A stretch of DNA of 64,000 nucleotides from REEB76 sp049698775 (GTDB lineage: Bacteria; Pseudomonadota; Gammaproteobacteria; Natronospirales; REEB76): assembly GCA_049698775.1 (NCBI GenBank), contig JBAVYM010000049.1:62001-126000 (forward strand), written 5' to 3'. Made by a program: the position numbers and the translations under genes. The notes beneath the pieces were generated by a model. The model had not been told where the DNA came from, did no database searches, and saw only the letters and a program-made list of their open reading frames with translations. Positions 48,824 to 57,413 of the stretch are shown piece after piece; position 1 is the stretch's first letter, and each line of letters starts with the position of its first letter.

Positions 48824-49720
48824 TCAGGCTTGCACGGCCCCCGAGACCACGGGCTTCCGCGCATGGCGCATCTTGAGATCGCGGTACAGAACATAGAGTA
48901 CCCCGGCCACAAAAGGCGAGAAAATCGCGGCCCCCACCAATTTAAGCACGCCTTTCACCAGCAGGGTCCGGCCGGTATCAACGCTTTGAAGCAGCGGCAG
49001 CCAATGCACAAACGGCAACATGACCGCGACAATGATGACAACGATGGCAGCCACGCAGATCAACAACACCAGGAACGTGCGCCACCAGTTGCGGAATACC
49101 AGCGCGCAACTGAGGTTCAACGCGCTCACCGGCCCTTTGCCGTCCAGCACAATCGCGAACTGGAAGAACAGCAGATTGACGACGATGAACACAGCGGCGG
49201 CGATCACACACGCCTGGGTAGCCGCAATCGCGGCACCATGTCCAAGGATTGTACCGAGCACTGCTCCAAGGATCGCTCCCACCAAGCTCGCAATAACGAG
49301 TCCGATCGCCAGGGTGATCCCGCATAGAATCCCAGCCAGTAACAGCGCCGGGAGCTTGTAAAGCGCCGACTTGAATTCATGGGCAGCGGCGGTTCCATGC
49401 GCTTGATTGTCCAGGCGCCGGATGATCAGCGCATTCACCAACGAACTCAGCACCAGCACCAGCGCTTCCAGCAATATCAGGTTGAGGATGAAATGCCCCT
49501 GCTTGAGCAGTTGCAGCACGGCATCCGGCGTGATTTCCGCGTCGCCGATGTTTTTGGCCAAGTAGAGAGTCGGCAGCAAGCTGATAAAACCCAGCAGGGT
49601 AGCCAGCACAAACAACCGCCGGAAGCTTGCCCACCCCAGCATGACACCCCGTGACCATACCCGGGCGGGCGACTGGGGAGCGGAGTCCGGTTCTAACATG
49701 CGGAAATTCCCGTGTGGCAT
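48824..49720 (-). CDS. Polytopic membrane protein paired with the preceding-coordinate gene
   Basis: 298 residues and about six membrane segments (LFVLATLLGFISLLPTLYLA, ILNLILLEALVLVLSSLVNAL, LPALLLAGILCGITLAIGLVI, and others). LNLSCALVFRNWWRTFLVLLI matches the SLTRANWWRT region of its neighbour, so the two may form one complex or be ancient paralogues. No enzymatic motif is seen. It is probably cotranscribed with the 48065-48817 gene. Confidence 0.65.
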   Translation of the reverse strand: MPHGNFRMLEPDSAPQSPARVWSRGVMLGWASFRRLFVLATLLGFISLLPTLYLAKNIGDAEITPDAVLQLLKQGHFILNLILLEALVLVLSSLVNALIIRRLDNQAHGTAAAHEFKSALYKLPALLLAGILCGITLAIGLVIASLVGAILGAVLGTILGHGAAIAATQACVIAAAVFIVVNLLFFQFAIVLDGKGPVSALNLSCALVFRNWWRTFLVLLICVAAIVVIIVAVMLPFVHWLPLLQSVDTGRTLLVKGVLKLVGAAIFSPFVAGVLYVLYRDLKMRHARKPVVSGAVQA

Positions 49721-49784
49721 TCAAAGGGCGTGGCAGTTTGCCTGACTCACCGGGAGTGCCGCAAGCTGTCTCAGACAGGCTGGA

Positions 49785-50441
49785 TTAGCCGGGACGCCGG
49801 CGGAACCAGCCACTCAGACTGAAACGCATTTGACCGGCGGGCCGCACTTCATGCGGCATGCCGGCGCTGAGAAAGACCACCAGCGTGCCGGGCAGAGGTG
49901 GAATCACTATGCTCTGCTCTTCCGGCTGCTTGGGCGGATAAAGACACAGCTCCCCGCCGCCTCCCGCGTGCCAAACCGCGTTCAGATACAAAACCACAGA
50001 AACCAATCTTTCCCCGGCATCCTGGAATTGATCCAGATGCCGCGCGTACCCGGCGCCCGGCGGATACACGGCCAAGTGTCCCTCGAACTCAAACAAACCC
50101 AGGCAAGTGGCAGCATTGACCGCGCGGCGCAGTGCTTCGAGTTCATGCCTGACAAAGCCGGTGACCGCCGGCACGGTACATTCATCCAGCCACAGGCTGT
50201 AATCGCCGCGAATGCCGCCATGCCGTCGCGATGTCACGCCCCGGCCGATGCCCGCCGGATGGAATTGCCCCTGCTCCCATAGCGCCTTTACTGCATCCGA
50301 CAGCTCCGCAAGCCGGTTGCCGGATATGAATTGCTTGGCGATTACCCAACCCTGCCCGGCAAGATCGCTCGCCAAACGATACAGGGCGCGCTGTTCGGCA
50401 GTGGCGGCGGCGTGGAGACGGTCCAAATGCATGCCATTCAA
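49785..50441 (-). CDS. 2OG-Fe(II) oxygenase, prolyl-4-hydroxylase-like
   Basis: 218 residues. ARHLDQFQDAGERLVSVVLYLNA (about 134-156) supplies the HxD iron ligands, GGELCLYPP the core strand, and MPHEVRPAGQMRFSLSGWF the distal His and 2-oxoglutarate-binding Arg. It resembles bacterial prolyl hydroxylases such as the Pseudomonas enzyme that acts on EF-Tu, but the substrate here is inferred only. The likely start is the ATG at 50441, or MHLDRL four residues on. Confidence 0.82.
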   Translation of the reverse strand: MNGMHLDRLHAAATAEQRALYRLASDLAGQGWVIAKQFISGNRLAELSDAVKALWEQGQFHPAGIGRGVTSRRHGGIRGDYSLWLDECTVPAVTGFVRHELEALRRAVNAATCLGLFEFEGHLAVYPPGAGYARHLDQFQDAGERLVSVVLYLNAVWHAGGGGELCLYPPKQPEEQSIVIPPLPGTLVVFLSAGMPHEVRPAGQMRFSLSGWFRRRPG

Positions 50442-50670
50442 AGGTCAGCATAGGGCTTTTAACAGAATTCCGCCGGCCGTGCATGTACTTCCCTCGTTTC
50501 AGCATGTAACTTTATGATTATAAAAAGAAAATAAATAAACCCGTGGCGGATCTGCACAATTTGCCATGATTGTCTAGAATCTGCGCCCGATCGCGCGATT
50601 TGCTTTCAAATCGTCGAGTAGTATCATGCGCTTACTTTTTTTCCGGTACAAAAATTGGTGGTGAACTAAC

Positions 50671-50880
50671 ATGAATAAGTACGTTGTTGTCCTTTCTGCC
50701 GCAGCCCTCGCCTTCGGTGTGGCCGCGTGCAGCAAGACTGAAAATCCCGCCCCGGCGGCGGCTCCTGCTGCCTCCACGGCAGCCCCAGCTGCTTCGTCGA
50801 AGACCGCAATGCCAATGGCCTCCACGAAGGCGATGGCGCCGGCCGCGAGCACGGCTCCGGCGGCTTCCACGAAGCCATAG
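50671..50880 (+). CDS. Small Ala/Pro-rich lipoprotein
   Basis: 69 residues. The signal MNKYVVVLSAAALAFGVAAC has a lipobox-type GVAAC end (Cys20), then SKTENPAPAAAPAAS and repeated AAPAAS/KTAMPMAS/TKAMAPAAS units. It is low complexity and probably a disordered surface or periplasmic spacer. GGTGGTGA lies upstream. A strong terminator follows, so it is a monocistronic unit. Confidence 0.7.
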   Translation: MNKYVVVLSAAALAFGVAACSKTENPAPAAAPAASTAAPAASSKTAMPMASTKAMAPAASTAPAASTKP

Positions 50881-50962
50881 CAGAATTAAAGGTTTGCTCC
50901 GGCTTCGGGCCGGGACAGGCTTTTGACCATCCACCCCGTGGATGGTGGGGGAGTAAGTGACC

Positions 50963-50990
50963 AAGGGCAGGCTGCAAACAGCCTGCCCTT
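50963..50990. terminator. Strong bidirectional rho-independent terminator
   Basis: AAGGGCAGGCTG-CAAA-CAGCCTGCCCTT, a perfect 12-bp stem followed by TTTTC on the plus strand and preceded by an A pair for the minus strand. It ends both the small lipoprotein gene and the converging sulfur gene. A second perfect hairpin CCATCCAC-CCC-GTGGATGG lies at 50927-50945. Confidence 0.88.
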
Positions 50991-51001
50991 TTCATTGGTG
51001 T

Positions 51002-52168
51002 TCAGAAAGCCAGTGCCTGCTCAAGATCCGCCTTGAGATCGGCTACGTCCTCCACGCCCACCGACAAACGCACCAGCGAATCGCTGACCCCCAGTTTCGC
51101 GCGTGTCTCCGGCGGCACCGAAGCGTGCGTCATGATGCCGGGGTGTTCGATCAGACTTTCCACGCCGCCCAGGCTTTCCGCCAGTGTGAATAATTCGCAG
51201 TGTTCCAGGAAACGCCGCGATTCTGCTTCACTACCCTTGAGAAATATCGTAATCATGCCGCCGAACGCGCGCATCTGCTTTTTCGCCAGCGCATGCTGCG
51301 GATGGCTCACCAGCCCCGGATAAATCACCCGTTCCACCCGCGCATGTTTCTCCAGCCAAGCGGCCAGCTCCAGCGCATTGCTGCAATGCCGCTGCATGCG
51401 CAGCGCCAGGGTTTTGAGTCCGCGCAGGGCCAGAAAACTGTCAAAGGGTCCGGCCACCGCGCCCACCGAGTTCTGCAGAAACGCGAGCTGTTCCGCCAGT
51501 TCGGTAGATTCGCCCGTCACGGTCATACCACCCACCATGTCAGAGTGGCCGTTCAGATATTTGGTCGCCGAGTGCATGACCATATCGAAACCCTGTTCGA
51601 TTGGCCGCTGGATATAGGGCGACGCAAACGTGTTGTCACACACGCTGATCAATTTATGCTTGCGCGCCACCTCCGCGGCCATGGCGAGATCCACCAGTTT
51701 CAGCAGCGGATTAGTGGGCGTCTCTACCCAGATCATCCTGGTTTCCGGCCGGATGGCGGACTCCAGTGCCTGGCGTTCCCGTAAGTCCACGAAGCTGAAT
51801 TTCAGCCCCGCGGAACGCTTACGCACCCGCTCGAACAGCCGGTAGGTGCCGCCATACATGTCGTCCATGGCTACCACGTGCGCGCCGGAATCCAGCAAAT
51901 CCAGAATCGTGGCGGTGGCCGCCATACCCGAGGCGAAAGCAAAACCGCGCTGGCCGTTTTCGAGATCCGCCACGCAACGCTCGTAGGCCATGCGCGTCGG
52001 ATTCTGGGTGCGCGAATATTCATAACCCTTGTGTTTCCCAGGGCTTTCCTGCGCATAGGTGGAAGTCGCGTAGATCGGCTGCATCACCGCGCCGGTAGTC
52101 GGATCCGGCGACTGGCCGGCATGGATGGCGCGGGTGGCAAAACCCTGTTTTTTACCTGAAGACTGCAT
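51002..52168 (-). CDS. Cystathionine gamma-synthase/gamma-lyase family PLP enzyme
   Basis: 388 residues of the Cys/Met metabolism PLP family. ATRAIHAGQSPDP, YEYSRTQNPTR, FASGMAATATILDLL, WVETPTNPLLKLVD, SVCDNTFASPYIQRP and MHSATKYLNGHSD (the PLP Lys, about 201) are visible. Members are cystathionine gamma-synthases, gamma-lyases or O-acylhomoserine sulfhydrylases. The neighbouring cystathionine beta-synthase-like gene argues for a gamma-lyase (reverse trans-sulfuration) or a dual role. It ends at the shared terminator. Confidence 0.88.
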   Translation of the reverse strand: MQSSGKKQGFATRAIHAGQSPDPTTGAVMQPIYATSTYAQESPGKHKGYEYSRTQNPTRMAYERCVADLENGQRGFAFASGMAATATILDLLDSGAHVVAMDDMYGGTYRLFERVRKRSAGLKFSFVDLRERQALESAIRPETRMIWVETPTNPLLKLVDLAMAAEVARKHKLISVCDNTFASPYIQRPIEQGFDMVMHSATKYLNGHSDMVGGMTVTGESTELAEQLAFLQNSVGAVAGPFDSFLALRGLKTLALRMQRHCSNALELAAWLEKHARVERVIYPGLVSHPQHALAKKQMRAFGGMITIFLKGSEAESRRFLEHCELFTLAESLGGVESLIEHPGIMTHASVPPETRAKLGVSDSLVRLSVGVEDVADLKADLEQALAF

Positions 52169-52187
52169 TGCTTTACACCCTAGTTAA

Positions 52188-52217
52188 TTGTGGGAGCGAC
52201 GGTCTCCGCCGCGATTC
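52188..52217 (+). repeat. REP element between the two trans-sulfuration genes
   Basis: TTGTGGGAGCGACGGTCTCC followed by GCCGCGATTC, nearly identical to the copy at 30887-30915 beside the RAYT gene (one base different). Confidence 0.85.
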
Positions 52218-52231
52218 ATTCGGCGACAGCG

Positions 52232-53593
52232 CTAATGCTGCAAGCGCAAGCGGTTGAGTAAATCGCTGCGCGTAACCAAGCCCAGGAATTCATCGCCGTG
52301 CATCACCGCCGCGGCGGTCTCCTGCTCCAGCAGCGCAAACAGTTCCGTGGTTTTCCGGTGTGCCTGAATGCGTGGAAAATCCATATCCAGCGCGGCGCGC
52401 ACTTCCTGGGTGAAACCGCGTTGGTCGTAACTCACCGCCTGGATCAGATCTATTTCCGTGACCGCGCCGATAAACTTCTTGTCCTCGATCACCGGTAACT
52501 GGGAAATGCCGTTGTTGCGCATGCGCGTGTGTGCGGTAGCAAGCGTGTCGGCCGGACCGACATATACGGTGGCGCGCTCCCAGTAGGGCCGGCCCACGTA
52601 ATCGCCGAGATCACCGCGCGTCGGCCGTGCCATGAACCCTTGCTCGATCATCCAGAAATCATTGTAGAGCTTGGACAGATACTTATTACCGGTGTCGGCG
52701 CCGATGGTCACCACACGCTTGGGAGTTTTCTGCGCGCGGCAGTAATGCAGCGCCGCGGCAATCAGCGTGCCGGAGGATGAACCCAGCAACAAGCCTTCCT
52801 TGTGCAAAACTTCGCGCGCGGTCGCAAACGCCTCGCTGTCGGGAATGGAGTAGGCGTGCTTCACCACCGACAGATCGCAGATATCGGGAATGAAATCCTC
52901 GCCGATGCCCTCCACCAGCCACGCGCCCTTCTCGCCCAGCTTGCCGGTCTTGATGTAATCCGCGAGCACCGAACCCTGGGGATCCGCCAGCACCATCTCC
53001 ACCTGCGGCGCCACCTTGCGGAAATACTGGCCGATACCGGTGAGCGTACCGCTGGAACCCACGCCCGCCACCACCGCATCAAGCTTATGCTGCATCTGCT
53101 CCCATATTTCCGGGCCGGTGGTGGTTGCGTGGGCCTTCACATTGTCGGGGTTGCCGAATTGGTTGATGAAATACGCACCCATTTCCTGCGCCATGCGCCG
53201 CGCCAGATCCTGGTAATACTCCGGATGACCCTTGCTCACATCCGAGCGCGTCAGCACCACTTCCGCGCCCATGGCGCGCAGGTTGAAGATTTTTTCCTGG
53301 CTCATCTTGTCGGGGATGACCAGAATCAGACGATAGCCTTTCTGCGCCGCCACCAGCGCCAGACCGAGGCCGGTATTGCCGGCGGTGGCCTCGACGATGA
53401 TGCTACCGGGTTTGAGATCGCCGCGTTTTTCTGCTTCCGCGATCATGGTCACGCCGATGCGGTCCTTGATGGAGCCGCCCGGATTCATGAGTTCGAGTTT
53501 GAGAAACAGGCGGCACTGCCCGGTATCCAGCCGCTTGAGTTCCAGCATCGGCGTGCGGCCGACCATCTCCAGCACATTGGAATAGACCTGCAT
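52232..53593 (-). CDS. Cystathionine beta-synthase with CBS-domain pair
   Basis: 453 residues from the ATG at 53593 (GGAG upstream; a GTG at 53614 would add seven). The fold-type II PLP domain has LELMNPGGSIKDRIGV (PLP Lys), EATAGNTGLGLALVA, the phosphate loop AGVGSSGTLTGIG and GSSSGTLIAA. The C-terminal 115 residues contain two CBS motifs (ISQLPVIEDKKFIGAVTEIDL, DEFLGLVTRSDLLNRL). It condenses serine, or an acylserine, with homocysteine to cystathionine; O-acylserine sulfhydrylase activity is an alternative. It is followed by the gamma-enzyme on the same strand with a REP between. Confidence 0.88.
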   Translation of the reverse strand: MQVYSNVLEMVGRTPMLELKRLDTGQCRLFLKLELMNPGGSIKDRIGVTMIAEAEKRGDLKPGSIIVEATAGNTGLGLALVAAQKGYRLILVIPDKMSQEKIFNLRAMGAEVVLTRSDVSKGHPEYYQDLARRMAQEMGAYFINQFGNPDNVKAHATTTGPEIWEQMQHKLDAVVAGVGSSGTLTGIGQYFRKVAPQVEMVLADPQGSVLADYIKTGKLGEKGAWLVEGIGEDFIPDICDLSVVKHAYSIPDSEAFATAREVLHKEGLLLGSSSGTLIAAALHYCRAQKTPKRVVTIGADTGNKYLSKLYNDFWMIEQGFMARPTRGDLGDYVGRPYWERATVYVGPADTLATAHTRMRNNGISQLPVIEDKKFIGAVTEIDLIQAVSYDQRGFTQEVRAALDMDFPRIQAHRKTTELFALLEQETAAAVMHGDEFLGLVTRSDLLNRLRLQH

Positions 53594-53674
53594 GCAGTCT
53601 CCGGGAATTCGCACCGCAATTAACAGGCGCTATTGTACGGAAGCGCATAAAATAAGCCCACTTCCGGGGGATTC

Positions 53675-54520
53675 ATGAGCGTCAGCATTGCAACATTGTT
53701 GAATAGGGCCGGCGCAGAACTTGCTCCGGCCAGCCCTACCCCGCGGCTGGATGCGGAAATCCTGCTCGCGCACGTGCTGGAAATGCCGCGCAGCCACCTG
53801 TTCGCGCGGCCCGAACAGCGCCTGGACGGCTACAAACTGCGCCGCTACGCACTGCTGGTGCTGGCGCGGCGCAAAGGCCAGCCGGTGGCCTATCTCACCG
53901 GCCAGCGGGATTTCTGGTCGCTGACGCTCAAAGTCACGCCCGCCACCCTGATTCCACGCCCGGAAACCGAGCTGCTGGTCGAAGAGGCTTTGCGCAACGT
54001 GCCGGTGGGCGTGCGCTGGTATCTGCTGGACCTGGGCACCGGCAGCGGCGCCATCGCGCTGGCGCTGGCGAAAGAGCGGCCACAGTGCATCCTTACCGCC
54101 ACCGACATCAGCCGTTCGGCGCTGGCGGTGGCGCGCGAAAATGCCAAGCGGCTGGAAATCCACAATCTGGCCTTCATGCAGGGCCAATGGTTCACGCCGG
54201 TGTCCGGCCGGCGTTTTGCCATGATTGTCTCGAACCCGCCGTATGTGCCGAACGACGATCCGCATCTGAACGCCGGCGACCTGCGCTTCGAGCCGCGCCA
54301 CGCGCTGACCGGCGGACCGGACGGACTGGCCGCGATCCGCAAGATCGTGCTGCGGGCGCCCTCGCATCTGGATCGGGGCGGCGCGCTGCTGCTGGAACAC
54401 GGTTACGATCAGGGCGAACGCGTTCGCGAACTGTTGTCAGCCGCAGGATTCAGCGCAATCAAAACGCTGCGCGATCTGGCGGGCAGCGAACGCGTCACCA
54501 GCGGCCGCTTTGAAGCTTGA
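53675..54520 (+). CDS. prmC: Peptide chain release factor N5-glutamine methyltransferase
   Basis: 281 residues. The Rossmann SAM site is LLDLGTGSGAIALALA (about 115-130) and the catalytic motif is VSNPPYVPNDD (about 185-195, NPPY). ATLIPRPETELLVEEAL is the family N-linker. It methylates the GGQ glutamine of RF1 and RF2. It is often next to prfA; here it is 5.6 kb away. ppiB follows after 32 bp. Confidence 0.95.
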   Translation: MSVSIATLLNRAGAELAPASPTPRLDAEILLAHVLEMPRSHLFARPEQRLDGYKLRRYALLVLARRKGQPVAYLTGQRDFWSLTLKVTPATLIPRPETELLVEEALRNVPVGVRWYLLDLGTGSGAIALALAKERPQCILTATDISRSALAVARENAKRLEIHNLAFMQGQWFTPVSGRRFAMIVSNPPYVPNDDPHLNAGDLRFEPRHALTGGPDGLAAIRKIVLRAPSHLDRGGALLLEHGYDQGERVRELLSAAGFSAIKTLRDLAGSERVTSGRFEA

Positions 54521-54552
54521 TAGAATGCAACTTTTATTTTCCGGAGTCCGCC

Positions 54553-55038
54553 ATGATTGTTCTGAACACCAGCCTCGGCGACATCACGTTGGAACTTTAT
54601 TCCGACCGGGCGCCCATCAGCGCAGAAAATTTCCTCGCTTACGTGGACGAAGGTTTCTACGATGGCACCGTGTTCCATCGTGTAATCCCCGGCTTCATGA
54701 TTCAGGGTGGTGGGTTCATTCCGGGTATGCAACAGAAGAAACCGCGTGCGCCCATCCGCAATGAAGCCAGCAATGGTTTGCTGAACACGCACTATTCCGT
54801 CGCCATGGCGCGTACCTCGGACATTCACAGCGCCACCAGCCAGTTCTTCATCAACCTGAGCAACAACGCGTTTCTGAACCACGGCACGCGCGATTACGGC
54901 TACGCGGTATTTGGAAAAGTGACGAACGGCACGGAAATTGTGGACAAGATTGCCGGCGTCAAGACCGGCCGCCATGGCCCGCATGGCGATGTGCCGCTGG
55001 AAGCCGTGGTACTTCAATCTGCAAAGCGGATTGCCTAG
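54553..55038 (+). CDS. ppiB: Cyclophilin-type peptidyl-prolyl isomerase
   Basis: 161 residues from the ATG at 54553, which has CCGGAG upstream. MIVLNTSLGDITLELYSDRAPISAENFLAYV, FHRVIPGFMIQGGGF (about 44-58), SQFFINLSNNAFLNH and YAVFGKVTNG are the cyclophilin core. It has no signal peptide, so it is the cytoplasmic PpiB type. The active Arg and Phe (FHR, QFFIN) are present. Confidence 0.94.
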   Translation: MIVLNTSLGDITLELYSDRAPISAENFLAYVDEGFYDGTVFHRVIPGFMIQGGGFIPGMQQKKPRAPIRNEASNGLLNTHYSVAMARTSDIHSATSQFFINLSNNAFLNHGTRDYGYAVFGKVTNGTEIVDKIAGVKTGRHGPHGDVPLEAVVLQSAKRIA

Positions 55039-55051
55039 GTTGTGGACTCGG

Positions 55052-55687
55052 TCAGCCGGTCAGGGCGGGCAGCAGCACGCGCAGGCCGGCGGCGATGAAT
55101 TCGATGCCGATAGCGGCCATGATGAGACCCATCAAGCGCGTCACGATGTTGATGCCGGTACGGGATAGTGCCCGTGAAATGAGTGGAGCCAGCCGGAATG
55201 CCAGCCACACGATGATTGCCACCATCACGATACCGATGAGCAGGATGATGTAACGGCCGAATAGCGCCGGCTTGTGGCCGTAGAGAATCACGGTGCTGAT
55301 GGCGCCGGGGCCGGCGGTGAGCGGTACGCCCAACGGCACTACCGCCACCTGTTCCTTCTCCTGGGTTTCTTGGGCTTCTTCCGCAGTCTGGCGCGTGGGT
55401 CCCACGTTGGCCTGCAACATGGACAGCGCATTTAGCAGAATCAGGATGCCGCCGCCCACCTGAAAGGAAGCGATGCTGATGCCGAAAAAATTGAGTATCA
55501 GCTCGCCCGCCAGCAACGCCACCGCCAGCACCACGCCCACGGTGGTGGCAGCCGTAAACGCCGTGCGGTAACGCTCTTTGGCGGTCTGATTCTGGGTAAG
55601 GTTGATGAAAATCGGGATCACGCCGATGGGATTCAGTATCGCGAGCAAGCCAGCGAAAAACTTGAGATACTCAGCCCACGCGCTCAT
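55052..55687 (-). CDS. MarC/YchE-family membrane protein
   Basis: 211 residues and six predicted membrane helices. LAILNPIGVIPIFINLT (about 17-33) and PLGVPLTAGPGAIST (about 118-132) are the family repeats with NP and GPGAI motifs. The family was once linked to multiple antibiotic resistance, but its function is unknown. Convergent with ppiB, 13 bp apart. Confidence 0.9.
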   Translation of the reverse strand: MSAWAEYLKFFAGLLAILNPIGVIPIFINLTQNQTAKERYRTAFTAATTVGVVLAVALLAGELILNFFGISIASFQVGGGILILLNALSMLQANVGPTRQTAEEAQETQEKEQVAVVPLGVPLTAGPGAISTVILYGHKPALFGRYIILLIGIVMVAIIVWLAFRLAPLISRALSRTGINIVTRLMGLIMAAIGIEFIAAGLRVLLPALTG

Positions 55688-55814
55688 GGCTTTGCCTGCC
55701 TTGTCATCGGGTGAATCGCCCGCGGCGGCCCGATATTCTACCGGATGGCTGTCGCGCGAATTTCATCCATACAGGATAAAATTTGTCCAAACCGCGTCCT
55801 ACCCGCGCACACCC

Positions 55815-56564
55815 ATGGAAATTGACCACTACACCTTGCGCTACAGCCGCCACTTGGCGCTGCCGGAATTCGGCGCTGCCGGCCAGGAAAAGCTGCGGCG
55901 CGCCACGGCGCTGATCGTCGGTCTCGGCGGTCTGGGCTCACCGGCCGCGCTGTACCTGACCGCTTCCGGCGTCGGCACGCTGTTGCTCAACGATTTCGAC
56001 CGCGTGGATCTGTCCAACCTGCAACGCCAGGTTCTGCACACCACTGCGAGCGTGGGCTGGGCCAAAACCGACTCGGCCGCAAACACGCTCGCGGCGCTCA
56101 ATCCGGAATGTCGGCTGGAATTGCTGGACCGGCGGTTGCTGGATGGCGAACTCGAAGCCGTGGTCGGGCGCGCGGATGTGGTGCTGGATGCGAGCGACAA
56201 CTTCGGCACGCGCTTCGCGTTGAACGCCGCCTGCGTCAAAACCAGTACGCCGTTGATCTCGGGCGCCGCCATCCGCTATGAAGGCCAGATGTGCGTGTTC
56301 AATGCGCGCATCGCCACCAGTCCCTGCTACGCCTGTCTGTATCCGGAAGCCGGCGAGGAACTGGAAAATTGCCGCAGCAACGGCATACTCGCCCCCGTGG
56401 TGGGTGTGATCGGCAGTTTCATGGCGGTGGAAGCGGTGAAACTTCTGAGCGGTGCGGGCCGGTCCATGACCGGCAAGTTACTGCGGCTGGATGTCAAAAG
56501 CGGTGAAGTGGTGATTACACAGATGAAACGGGATCCCGCATGTCCGATATGCCGCTCGCACTAA
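55815..56564 (+). CDS. moeB: MoeB/ThiF-family E1-like adenylyltransferase
   Basis: 249 residues from the ATG at 55815. It begins with YTLRYSRHLALPEFGAAGQ, followed by the nucleotide site ALIVGLGGLGSPAALYL (about 35-51), NDFDRVDLSNLQRQ (Arg of the E1 active site), DASDNFGTRFALN, and the zinc cysteines CYACLYP and CPICRSH. It activates the C-terminus of MoaD or ThiS. It overlaps the next gene by 25 nt and forms a three-gene overlapping unit with a thioesterase and a JAB-like protein; moaD/thiS is not in the window. Confidence 0.88.
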   Translation: MEIDHYTLRYSRHLALPEFGAAGQEKLRRATALIVGLGGLGSPAALYLTASGVGTLLLNDFDRVDLSNLQRQVLHTTASVGWAKTDSAANTLAALNPECRLELLDRRLLDGELEAVVGRADVVLDASDNFGTRFALNAACVKTSTPLISGAAIRYEGQMCVFNARIATSPCYACLYPEAGEELENCRSNGILAPVVGVIGSFMAVEAVKLLSGAGRSMTGKLLRLDVKSGEVVITQMKRDPACPICRSH

Positions 56565-57016
56565 ATGCCGCCGATGCGGCGCGGTTGGAAGCGTATCTGC
56601 ACAAGCACATTCCGCTGGTACGTCACATGCAGGTGCGGGTAACTGCCTGCGATGCCAGCGGGCTGACGCTCACGGCGCCGCTCGCCGCCAATATCAATCA
56701 CAAGGCCAGCGCCTTCGGAGGTAGCTTGGCGAGTCTTGCGACGCTTGCCTGCTGGGGACTGATGTGGCTGGTGCTGAAACCCGCGCACGGCACGCATATT
56801 GTGGTGAATGAATCCCGCATGCTCTATTTGCGGCCGGTCACGGCCGCGCTGGTGGCGCACTGCCCGCTTCCGGACGCGCCGGTATTGAACCGGTTTCTCC
56901 GCACCTTTGAACGCCGCCAAAAGGCGCGCATACATCTGCACGCGCAGGTTCTGCAGGATCAGCGCCTGTGTGCGCGCTTCAACGGATATTTTGTCGCCTA
57001 CCATGCCAAAGTGTGA
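56540..57016 (+). CDS. Hotdog-fold thioesterase, YiiD C-domain-like
   Basis: 158 residues. LEAYLHKHIPLVRHMQVRVTACDASGLTLTAPLAANINHKASAFGGSLASLATLACWGL (written here in parts: residues about 16-75) matches the YiiD_C/thioesterase group, with NHKASAFGGS as the active loop. ESRMLYLRPVTA is the second conserved strand. The substrate is unknown. It starts within the MoeB-like gene and overlaps the next one by 14 nt. Confidence 0.78.
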   Translation: MSDMPLALNAADAARLEAYLHKHIPLVRHMQVRVTACDASGLTLTAPLAANINHKASAFGGSLASLATLACWGLMWLVLKPAHGTHIVVNESRMLYLRPVTAALVAHCPLPDAPVLNRFLRTFERRQKARIHLHAQVLQDQRLCARFNGYFVAYHAKV

Positions 57017-57413
57017 TTCACAGGCCGACGCATTGTGGTTGCCGCGCCCGCTGGTAAACCAGTTACTGCACGCGGCGCAGCAGACCAAGTCGGTTTCCCA
57101 GGGATTCATCCTGCACCGCGGCCATCGTCATTTCAGCTATGCGCCATTGCCAGCCAATGCCGATCTTGTTCGGGCCGCACAACAACTGTGTGGTCAGGAT
57201 GAACGCCTGTTTGCGTTTTACCGCACTTCACACCACCCTCTGCCGCCGCCTGCCGCGGCAGAACTCCAGGCGATTGCCGGGCTGGTTTCGATTTATCTCG
57301 GCATCGCACTGGACATCAAGGGTGTATTGCAGTTGCGTGCCTGGAGTATTGACGGATCGGGGACCGTGGAACTGGATGTGGCTATTCGTGAACCTGGAAC
57401 CGGGGGTCAGTGA
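57003..57413 (+). CDS. Degenerate JAB/MPN-domain-like protein
   Basis: 136 residues from the ATG at 57003. The order of blocks fits a JAB (Mov34/MPN) fold: PLVNQLLHAAQQ helix, SQGFILHRG strand, ERLFAFYRTSHHPLPPPAAAEL in the place of the JAMM loop (HSHP..P.S..D), then VSIYLGIALDIKGVLQLRAWSIDG strands. The metal ligands look changed (first His to Thr or Arg, Ser/Asp to Ala/Glu), so it may be non-catalytic. JAB proteins often accompany E1-like proteins, which supports the reading. Its 3' end overlaps the convergent hslO by 7 nt. Confidence 0.5.
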   Translation: MPKCDSQADALWLPRPLVNQLLHAAQQTKSVSQGFILHRGHRHFSYAPLPANADLVRAAQQLCGQDERLFAFYRTSHHPLPPPAAAELQAIAGLVSIYLGIALDIKGVLQLRAWSIDGSGTVELDVAIREPGTGGQ

